DNA of 64,000 nucleotides, from positions 248,001 through 312,000 of the forward strand of contig OX637801.1 in assembly GCA_951802425.1 (NCBI GenBank), in the 5' to 3' direction. The position numbers and the translations under genes were made by a program. How positions within the stretch are numbered: position 1 is the stretch's first letter; each line of letters starts with the position of its first letter. Below are positions 55,202 to 62,396 of the stretch, in pieces. Below the pieces are notes generated by a model, which searched no databases, had not been told where the DNA came from, and saw nothing but the letters and a program-made list of their open reading frames with translations. This DNA is from Clavaria fumosa (lineage: Eukaryota; Basidiomycota; Agaricomycetes; Agaricales; Clavariaceae).

Positions 55202-55396
55202 ATGGATGCCCCTCCCCACTACCCCAATGGAACAAGAGTTTGGGTATTTGGACACCAAGGCATCCTGTATGGGACTGTTGTTAAAACAGTCAGGATGGCT
55301 AATGGGACACAGTCAGTGGAGATTGAGGTGGATGGGGAGGATCCTAGCAAGCCTAGGACATTGCCTGTATTCTCTGTACATCAGATGAGTAAGTGA
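55202..55396 (+). CDS. Unknown small SH3-like protein (64 aa, possibly first exon)
   Basis: ATG 55202 (MDAPPHYPNGTRVWVFGHQG). The pattern YPNGTRVWVFG...GILYGTVVKTV..GTQSVEIEVDG is like a small SH3/Tudor-type barrel. The stop at 55394-55396 overlaps a good donor (GTAAGTGACC), and CTTCTAG and CCTTTTAG acceptors follow, so this may be exon 1 of a longer gene; no join gave a clean frame into the 55460-55669 stretch. Confidence 0.45.
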   Translation: MDAPPHYPNGTRVWVFGHQGILYGTVVKTVRMANGTQSVEIEVDGEDPSKPRTLPVFSVHQMSK

Positions 55397-55462
55397 CCTT
55401 CTATTTGTCTTCTTCTGTTCACTAACTTGCTTCTAGTGTGACATAATAAAATTACCTTTTAG

Positions 55463-55669
55463 TGAATCAACAGATGGAAAGTGTACTTGAAATTCATGGG
55501 GAGTAGACATGGTCTTGTCTTTACCAAAATATTCAGAGATCATGAGACACTAGAGTTACCCCTCCAACCATGTATGGCCAATATGGGAATTAAGATCTCA
55601 TTTCCAATTGAGAATGGAAGAAATAAAATAAATGTCCAATTTAGTATATCACAGATGCCACCCATTTGA
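55463..55669 (+). pseudogene. Partial duplicate of the SSB-like gene (C-terminal domain only)
   Basis: VYLKFMGSRHGLVFTKIFRD, LPLQPCMANMGIKISFPIEN and INVQFSISQM line up with residues about 130-195 of the 55826-56440 protein (TKIFRD, LPIQPCMAH, ISQM conserved). It has no ATG of its own and lacks the shared C-terminal tail. It could be a decayed tandem duplicate or the last exon of the 55202 gene. Confidence 0.5.
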
Positions 55670-55825
55670 CATGTGAGCTCACAACTATTTGACATGTATT
55701 ATGTCAGCAATTATGTCAGCAGTCACTCAAAGCACACTATTGAGGTTCTAGTGTGACATCAGCCTGAGATAAACTGATTAATCATTGATATTTTGTTTAC
55801 AATTAATCTGTAGGGATAAGTCTCA

Positions 55826-56440
55826 ATGGGGATTAGATATGTCACAGCTGATATCTTTGATAAGAGTAATTTGGTTCTATCAGAACCCTATACAACAGGA
55901 AAAATAACACGAATGAATATATTATATAAGTACAGAAGTGGAGTTGGTCCATTAGTACTCTCTTCAAAAGTTGCAATCAAATGTCCCAAAGGAACATATC
56001 CAGATATGTATGATGGTTCATTCACTGGAAAAACTAAAATGGATTTCTGTCTTGATAATGTTGATGCAATTCAAAAGCAGATGTACAATGCTATGGGTGA
56101 CATATATGATTTTTTAGATGAACATTATAATCCTGAAAATTCTAAGAATCTAATTGAGATAAACTTTCCTCTGATCAAATCAGATGATGAAAGCAATTGT
56201 ACTATGTTTCTGAGAATCATGCACAGCAAGACTGGTATATTGTACACTAAAATATTTAGAGATGATAAACTAATAACAGACCTACCTATTCAACCATGTA
56301 TGGCTCATATAGGGGTATCATTCTCCTATCCACTTGATAACAAAAGAAGTAAGTTAAACATTCAGATGAATATATCACAGATGATTATAGAAGAAGACTT
56401 ATCAGAATGTACATTGAACAATGAGTTATTCAATGGTTAG
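55826..56440 (+). CDS. SSB-like protein with C-terminal tail shared with the helicase (204 aa)
   Basis: ATG 55826 (MGIRYVTADIFDKSNLVLSE). Beta-rich N-terminal half (ITRMNILYKYRSG, VAIKCPKGTYPDMYDG), a helix (VDAIQKQMYNAMGDIYDFLD), then MFLRIMHSKTGILYTKIFRD and GVSFSYPLDNKRSKLNIQMN. This arrangement resembles, by eye only, the T7-like single-stranded DNA-binding proteins described in nucleocytoplasmic large DNA viruses. The acidic C-terminus ends CTLNNELFNG, as the helicase does. In T7 and bacterial SSBs the acidic tail docks replication partners, so a similar role is inferred. SSB identity is moderate; gene reality is strong. Confidence 0.5.
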   Translation: MGIRYVTADIFDKSNLVLSEPYTTGKITRMNILYKYRSGVGPLVLSSKVAIKCPKGTYPDMYDGSFTGKTKMDFCLDNVDAIQKQMYNAMGDIYDFLDEHYNPENSKNLIEINFPLIKSDDESNCTMFLRIMHSKTGILYTKIFRDDKLITDLPIQPCMAHIGVSFSYPLDNKRSKLNIQMNISQMIIEEDLSECTLNNELFNG

Positions 56441-56607
56441 TACTAAAATAATTATCTTTATATTTTTTTAAAATCTTATGATACTTATCCACATCAACAG
56501 TGCAGAATGTATCTACATCTATAGCCATAATCTTAGCAAGCTGGTATTCATAGTATAGATCATAATAATGATATAACTATGTGTATTTTGACCACTTATA
56601 AATTACA

Positions 56608-56943
56608 ATGGATAAACAATACATTCTTACTATGGATGAAGCAAAATCAGTATACCATAATCTTGACAATGATCAGAAGTTTATAATAGATAGAACTATG
56701 GCTATTGTTAAGATTGATAGTAGATCTGGTACTTGGACTGACTTTGACTTGGCCACTGCATCATATATACATGATATGAAAAAAATAGGAAGAAGTCCAA
56801 AGCAAGTTGCTTTGATTGGTGAACTGTTGGATTTTCATACTAGCACCATTGAAACATACTATGTAGGACTCATGTCTTGGTGGAGTTCTCATTATCTCAA
56901 TGTATTTGGTATGTCACTAGAAGGAGACATATGTAATATCTGA
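56608..56943 (+). CDS. Unknown protein (111 aa)
   Basis: ATG 56608 (MDKQYILTMDEAKSVYHNLD). Mostly helical: NDQKFIIDRTMAIVKI, LATASYIHDMKKIGRSPKQV, IGELLDFHTSTIETYYVGLM. No motif recognised. Follows the SSB-like gene on the same strand by 167 bp. Intact frame and AT-rich codons match the other element genes. Confidence 0.5.
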   Translation: MDKQYILTMDEAKSVYHNLDNDQKFIIDRTMAIVKIDSRSGTWTDFDLATASYIHDMKKIGRSPKQVALIGELLDFHTSTIETYYVGLMSWWSSHYLNVFGMSLEGDICNI

Positions 56944-57307
56944 TGATAACAATTATAGAATTTTAAAACTATAATAACTGATATGATATATTATTCTGAA
57001 TGTTTAGAAGAACTCTTTAACACTTGTGATATGAAGTATACATGATTGTCTGACACTTCATATCATGAGTGTTATAAGTGACCTTCTCTTTGTCTTTCTT
57101 TGTTTGCTGACTTCATCTCTTCCAAATTATATACCTCATAGGTTATCCTATAAGGCCTCCTTATGTACAAATATCAAGTACTATTTTACTTGAAAGGAAG
57201 CTGTAGATTTTTAAAAATGTATCATATTGGTCCTTTCCACACTATGATATCATATGCCATTGCTTCAGGCTCCATATATTTTGAACACAAGATCATCAAC
57301 CTCCCTG

Positions 57308-57565
57308 CTAGACTTTACAATAAAGTCTTTCTTCTCCTGATTCTGTCTTTACAATGATATATTCAGTACATCTGTTGTACTTGGATTCTCTCCCATCCAG
57401 ATATTCTCCAGTGGAGATGCACTCAGTTTCATTAACTCGAAATGTGAGTGGTTTGGCATATCCATATTTACGTATGGAGGGGGAAAGCATGAGAAATTTT
57501 ATATACTTGTTGGAATGGAATGTTTCTTCAAACACTTTAATAAAGAGCTCTGTGTTGAGTGGCAT
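57308..57565 (-). CDS. Unknown protein (85 aa)
   Basis: ATG 57565 (MPLNTELFIKVFEETFHSNK). Mixed helix then strands (YAKPLTFRVNETECISTGEY, RCTEYIIVKTESGEERLYCK). Two possible Cys pairs but no clear zinc pattern. Not recognised. Points leftward toward the 56608 gene. Confidence 0.4.
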   Translation of the reverse strand: MPLNTELFIKVFEETFHSNKYIKFLMLSPSIRKYGYAKPLTFRVNETECISTGEYLDGRESKYNRCTEYIIVKTESGEERLYCKV

Positions 57566-57708
57566 TTCTGTTATGACTTGCTAGCTTGTCTAGTGTTGCC
57601 TATCACTACCTACTATACTAGTATTTTGATGATAAAATTTCAATTTAGATGAATACATCAATTGTGAACATAGGTATGTAAAGTTATTTTTAAAATATTG
57701 CGCTTAAA

Positions 57709-58026
57709 TTAGGTTTGTTTCTTATCAGTCTTATTGTCTTTATCTTTATCCTGGAGAGCCATTTTATCTAGTCCCCTTTTTATTTCTTCCAATTTTTGGA
57801 GAATACTCTTATTAAGATCTGTGAGGGCAGCTGATCTTTCATCAAATAGTCTATCCATAATTTTAACAACAATGTCTTCTGAACTTGAAGAAGCTTTTTG
57901 GTTCTTCCTCCGCTCCCTTTGATACTCATTGGTACATAATTTACATATAGAATCCCTCTTCCTGTAAAATGCATCCAAGTCCTTCTCTTCCTCACAACCA
58001 TTACAATATTTTGTTGATGATGACAT
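57709..58026 (-). CDS. Zinc-ribbon/coiled-coil protein B (105 aa)
   Basis: ATG 58026 (MSSSTKYCNGCEEEKDLDAF). C8, C11, C28 and C31 form a C-x2-C...C-x2-C site; a basic stretch (NEYQRERRKNQK) follows, then a coiled coil (LFDERSAALTDLNKSILQKL). The tail is Lys/Asp-rich. Paralogue-like layout to proteins A and C. Divergent from the 58177 gene with 150 bp between them. Confidence 0.6.
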   Translation of the reverse strand: MSSSTKYCNGCEEEKDLDAFYRKRDSICKLCTNEYQRERRKNQKASSSSEDIVVKIMDRLFDERSAALTDLNKSILQKLEEIKRGLDKMALQDKDKDNKTDKKQT

Positions 58027-58176
58027 TCCCCTATTGATCCTATTGGTTAGAGAAATAGATCATTCAGTTCAATAAGATACCAATGGGTTTATCATTATAA
58101 TTGACTGTCTAATTGAACTTATCATCAAAATACTAGTATAGTAGGTAGTGATAGATAAAACTAGACAAGCTAAATC

Positions 58177-58695
58177 ATGTGCACCAAGATGACAAAAATT
58201 GTTGCCAACAACTACTATCTTGGCCAAGATGACATACATAAAGGTGATGATGATGATGATTGTATCTCTGTCAACACCCTAGAAACTATAAAACCCCACA
58301 AAATTAAGAAGAAAAGATCCATGATACACATACTGGATGCATCAAGGAAGATGCACAAGAAGGTGGGAGAAATAATAAGGGAGACAGGTACCAGTAAGTT
58401 TGTAGTTGAGATGGAGGCCGATGAGGGAGATCTGGACAAGACAGGTGAACAGTTTGTAAGGGATCATGGTCTAGAGAAACCTAGGGAGTGTATATCTTGT
58501 AAAGAAAGTGAGCCTGATATGGAGTTTCAAGGGAAGTCATTTCAATGTCGTAACTGTAATAACGAGAGGAATAGGAAAGATTATCATAATAGAAAAGCTA
58601 AAAAGTTATCAGATCATAATGAACTTATAACATATTTGCAGGAAATACTCATGTATACCAAATATGTTATGAAAAAGATGGAGAATAAGAAATGA
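58177..58695 (+). CDS. Zinc-ribbon/coiled-coil protein C (172 aa)
   Basis: ATG 58177 (MCTKMTKIVANNYYLGQDDI). Acidic and helical N-terminal half, then RECISCKESEPDMEF and FQCRNCNNERNRKDYHNRKA form the zinc site (C-x2-C...C-x2-C) with a basic helix, followed by a short helix (LITYLQEILMYTKYVMKKME). Third member of the element's zinc-ribbon set, with an added N-terminal domain. Confidence 0.6.
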   Translation: MCTKMTKIVANNYYLGQDDIHKGDDDDDCISVNTLETIKPHKIKKKRSMIHILDASRKMHKKVGEIIRETGTSKFVVEMEADEGDLDKTGEQFVRDHGLEKPRECISCKESEPDMEFQGKSFQCRNCNNERNRKDYHNRKAKKLSDHNELITYLQEILMYTKYVMKKMENKK

Positions 58696-58737
58696 TTGTG
58701 AAAATATATAAATTAAAAAGTTGGGATTTATTTTATA

Positions 58738-58786
58738 AGCACGGCTTTAAGCCGTGCTGACTGACGTGCTTACAGCACGGCTTAAA
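58738..58786. terminator. GC-rich hairpin with a third half-site, possible terminator or protein-binding site
   Basis: AGCACGGCTTTAAGCCGTGCT (two 10-base arms around one base, 58738-58758) makes a strong stem; CAGCACGGCTTAA recurs at 58774. It lies between two same-strand genes in otherwise AT-rich DNA, so it stands out. Confidence 0.45.
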
Positions 58787-58858
58787 TAGAATTTAAAAGG
58801 TTTATTCAATGTGTAATTAGATTAACCTCCATCTCAAGTAAGATAGGATAAGATAAAG

Positions 58859-60286
58859 ATGCAATTCTTCAAGAAGAACAATAGTAATAACAATGAGATG
58901 CAAGCTTACATTAAAGATGTTATGACCAAGCTTGACTATGCACCTAGGGAAGATGGGCTTCCAGATCAACAAGAAGGGTTAGGTCACTACATATCCAAAC
59001 ACAAAGTTGGAGAGGGTAAAGTTTTTGAATATGCAGTTGTATCTACAGCCAACCCATTAACCAAAGAACAAATGGATATAAAGATGTCTATTATGGATAA
59101 AGATGTAAAGGAGATGCATGCTGCAGGAATAGAACACTCTCTCACCCTTCGAGGTCCCATCACTGAAATTAGTATGGCACAGCTGATCAAGGAGAGGCAC
59201 AAGAAATACAAATATGTGGATGTATCAGAGATAGTGTTGATATTCAAATCTGCCATATCTTCAGCAGCTCAGTATAGAATATCCAACATAGAAGTTATAG
59301 ATAACAAAGATGGTGATCGAATCCCCATCAGGGGAGTTAAGTGGAACTCCAACACATCAATGAGGATCATTATGGGTGTTGATTTTACTATGCATGAATT
59401 AGAATTGAAGGACATCTATATCAGAGCTACCTGTGGTATATTAAAAGCAACTACCAGATGGGGCACACTTATGATCTATCCCACAGTGACATTTCTAACT
59501 GGTGATAAAGTTCTTCCATACATAGATACTTGGTTTAAGCCCTTGTATTCTCAGGATCGTGTCAAGTCTCGTTCTACTAATCCGGCCTTTGTGGATGCAA
59601 CTACTACACAAGAGGACATTGATGGTCTTCAACAAATATATGAAGCTGGTGAGCTCAAAGATGAGAGTAAACCAGTCCAAGTAGCAGAAGGAGAGAGGGA
59701 GTGTTATGAAGGAACTCAGTTCACCAAAAGAAGAAACACAGATAAATCCAAAGAGAATCAAAAAACTCTTTTGAAATGGAACAAGATGATGGAGAAGGAG
59801 AGGGAAAATATCCCAGTGGGGAAAGATGATGAATCAACCACTTCTAGTCGACATCGTATGAAAATTTTTATTAATGAAGACAATATAGAAGAAGAGATAA
59901 TAGAAGAAAGAAGAGGAGAAGAAAATGAGATAATGGAGATACCTAGAAGCAGAAATTCTATGATAAGTTTACCTCCTAACTATAACCCCAATAGAACATC
60001 TGATATATTGCTTGAGAAAGGAAAAGATTCTAATGATGAAGAGGACAATGAAGAAGATCATGATAAAGTAGTTAGTTTTGGTAGGATTGACAGGGAATAT
60101 GATGAGAAATCAAAATTCAAAAAGTTGAGTAAGAAGAGAGTTTCATTTGATCCTGAGAAGGTGGAAGGATCATCAGAAATGGCTAATGATAGGGCAGTGG
60201 ATATCTCCAATGACAAAGAAGATAAAAATATTATCAAACCTAGATTTTTTAACAGGAAACTTAATTTGAGGAAAAGTAGTGAATGA
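58859..60286 (+). CDS. 475-aa protein of unknown role, beta-rich core and charged tail
   Basis: ATG 58859 (MQFFKKNNSNNNEMQAYIKD). Residues about 100-230 are strand-rich: IEHSLTLRGPITEISMAQLI, YKYVDVSEIVLIFKSAISSA, YRISNIEVIDNKDGDRIPIR, MRIIMGVDFTMHELELKDIY, TRWGTLMIYPTVTFLTGDKV. From about 260 on it is disordered and highly charged (Glu/Lys/Asp runs), ending with basic KKRVSFDPEKVEG and FNRKLNLRKSSE. The largest right-arm gene. The core could be a jelly-roll-like sandwich, which is found in viral capsid and movement-type proteins; this is a visual guess and no family is claimed. A structural or DNA-coating role is one possibility. Confidence 0.6.
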   Translation: MQFFKKNNSNNNEMQAYIKDVMTKLDYAPREDGLPDQQEGLGHYISKHKVGEGKVFEYAVVSTANPLTKEQMDIKMSIMDKDVKEMHAAGIEHSLTLRGPITEISMAQLIKERHKKYKYVDVSEIVLIFKSAISSAAQYRISNIEVIDNKDGDRIPIRGVKWNSNTSMRIIMGVDFTMHELELKDIYIRATCGILKATTRWGTLMIYPTVTFLTGDKVLPYIDTWFKPLYSQDRVKSRSTNPAFVDATTTQEDIDGLQQIYEAGELKDESKPVQVAEGERECYEGTQFTKRRNTDKSKENQKTLLKWNKMMEKERENIPVGKDDESTTSSRHRMKIFINEDNIEEEIIEERRGEENEIMEIPRSRNSMISLPPNYNPNRTSDILLEKGKDSNDEEDNEEDHDKVVSFGRIDREYDEKSKFKKLSKKRVSFDPEKVEGSSEMANDRAVDISNDKEDKNIIKPRFFNRKLNLRKSSE

Positions 60287-60366
60287 TGAATAAGATGTAT
60301 GCTTTACAATCAGCTATGAAGAAGCCAACAAAGTTTGGAAAGAATGGTGTTTCATTTGGAGAGTAA
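60286..60366 (+). CDS. Possible 26-aa overlapping peptide
   Basis: ATG overlaps the last base of the 475-aa gene's TGA (TGATG). Encodes a basic peptide (MNKMYALQSAMKKPTKFGKN). Its ending GVSFGE recalls VSFDPE in the preceding protein. Very short, so it may be chance or a frameshifted end of the larger gene. Confidence 0.2.
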   Translation: MNKMYALQSAMKKPTKFGKNGVSFGE

Positions 60367-60369
60367 TGT

Positions 60370-61673
60370 TTTTAAAATATTGACTTTCATGTGACCCAGT
60401 GACAATGTCATGTAATTTATATTCTCCTACCATTCCCTGAACCTTTGTAATATTTATTCTTCTTGATATTCATCTGAACATAGATTATGTGTATAGTTTT
60501 GATGAGTCAATTTCATCTATATTTAATAACAGAGATTATCACATGGTATTACTTATTATAATCAAATGTAGTTATGTATATTTAAGATTGTAAGTATATC
60601 ATGTATACTATACACAGAATAGTTGGCTTGGTATCCGGGAAATGATAGTGGTTATGTCATGGCATTGAGGGAACATCAAGACAGCACTAGTGATTGTGAT
60701 GATGTCATGGTATTGAGGGAACACAAATGGGCCATCCTATCAGGACCTATCACATGATCAGTGTATCACGTGCTCACAACCTTAGGTGCCATCACATGAC
60801 TTGACCATGACAAGAAGATTAAACATGGATTTGATTTTTAAAATATAGTCTCATTATAATTATTTTCTCTTGTCATTGTCTTATTTCACCATGATGGGAC
60901 ATTAATAAGTGGTAGAAAAACAACACAGATACCATCCATTTAAACCTAACAAAATAGAATGTATTTTGTGCTCCATATGATTCTGCAAACATGAGATACT
61001 TATATTGTTTCAAACAAAGACCTTCAGCCATGAAAACCAAATAATGCCATACAAAAGCTCATCAACGACGCGCGGCCTCTCGCTCAACAACACCCTCCAT
61101 CACTATCATCTACATCACCACCAGCCCCAACCTATCCCTGCAGGTGAGCCCCTCCTCTCTACACCAACCACATATGATGCTAATACTACTATCTAGAACT
61201 ATGTTAACCGATGATTTCGATGATCTGGCCTTGGTTGAGTTCTTCAAACTTGCTGAAAATAAATTCTGGTAAGCTAACTTAGCCAATAATTAACTTTAAA
61301 ATATTCTGACAATCTGAAGTCCTGGTGACAGAGTTTTACTGTTGGAAAACTGTTGGTTTTCTAAAAAAAATAAAGAATATATTGGCAAGAAAGCAACTGT
61401 GAAGGAATTTCGAGGAGGAGCAACTGATTATTGGTACCTGGTAGAGGTACGAATAATATTTAGGAGGAAAAAAATTAGGTGGAGAGAATCAGAGATGCAA
61501 AGATTGGAATGATTACATGTGATGAATGTAATATGACAACATGTTTAATTGGAGGATCAGGTTTAACTAGGATTTTAAAATATTTGTACAACCTTTTATG
61601 TGATATTACAAAATGCTTTTGAACTATGACATCATTCTATCATAATGGATGATAGTTTTCCTTCACCTTACAA
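60370..61673. other. Right-arm non-coding region of the element
   Basis: AT-rich. A near-repeat of GTGATGATGTCATGGTATTGAGGGAACA-type sequence (about 60647-60675 and 60693-60722; shared words GTCATGG and ATTGAGGGAACA). TCACATGATCAGTGTATCACGTG near 60750. A possible short Ser/His-rich frame at 61005-61196 has no recognisable domain. No gene supported. Confidence 0.4.
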
Positions 61674-62393
61674 GGAGGTTGTTTGAACTTAAGTCAAATC
61701 TGTACAGACAATCTGACTTTGAATATACTTTGATGAACAATATATTTAAAGCCTGTAGCACACCTCTGAGCCTATAAATCAGCCAAAGAAATACATTATT
61801 ATTGCAACCATAACCTGAGCTTGAATTGACCTTTGGTATCCAGAACATGATTGCAGTCTGTACAATGTTTTGCATATTAATTCTGTTGCATTGTCTGCCA
61901 CAGCATACTACAATTCTGATGAACACATGACAGATTCTACCAGATAAGATGTTGGCGCAAATGACAGAGAGTCACAGTGCTGGCAGCTGAGAACTGAATT
62001 GTAGCTGATGAACCTAATTGTAGTTGTTCCTACTTGATGACTACAGCTGACTAGATGATAATGGGACTTTTAAAGGGAATACAACATGGTAGATTGAGAA
62101 CACTTGCCTCCAGGTCGTAACCAACATTGATTTTGAGAGCCCTTGTTGACTGTTCACATGCTGGCATCCCTCCACCCAGGCATTGTATAAGAAACACATA
62201 TTGTTTTGGCAGTGTTCATTCATCACCTAACTGTGCTCAGTTTATATGTGATGTTCATCTTGACCTAATCTCTACATTTAATAAATAGATAAATCTATAG
62301 TGGATGAGCATGTTTTTAAAAAATTTAAAAAATTATAGTTGAAATGGCGAACCATTCTGGATAGCAACATATTGCCAATTCTGGTTAACCTCC
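61674..62393 (+). repeat. Right 720-bp direct terminal repeat
   Basis: Same orientation and length as the left copy. One base difference seen (C at 61956). Followed by ATT and then gypsy DNA. Confidence 0.97.
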
Positions 62394-62396
62394 ATT

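Larger units (their letters stand above)
47715..62393. mobile_element. 14.7-kb virus-like transposon: DDE-chromodomain transposase plus primase/helicase/SSB-like set
   Basis: Seen: 720-bp direct repeats at both ends, a 3-bp duplication ATT outside them (47712-47714, 62394-62396), AT-rich composition against GC-balanced flanks, and both flanks belonging to a gypsy element. Genes on the left arm point leftward (transposase, helicase, primase, zinc ribbon, unknown). Those on the right arm mostly point rightward. No polymerase B, packaging ATPase or recognisable double-jelly-roll capsid is visible, so it is not a Polinton. No tyrosine recombinase of Starship type was seen. Established knowledge: PIF/Harbinger and IS5-like DDE transposases make 3-bp duplications. 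Inference: one insertion of a mobile replicon. The near identity of its ends suggests it is recent or homogenised. Confidence 0.85.

Noticed and set aside
47715..62393. LTR retrotransposon, reading the 720-bp repeats as LTRs
   Set aside because: No gag, reverse transcriptase or integrase of retroelement type inside; ends are GGAGGTT/AACCTCC rather than TG..CA; 3-bp duplication and a DDE_Tnp_4-like enzyme fit a DNA transposon.
47715..62393. Polinton/Maverick or Starship
   Set aside because: No protein-primed polymerase B, retroviral-type integrase, packaging ATPase, or DUF3435-like tyrosine recombinase found.
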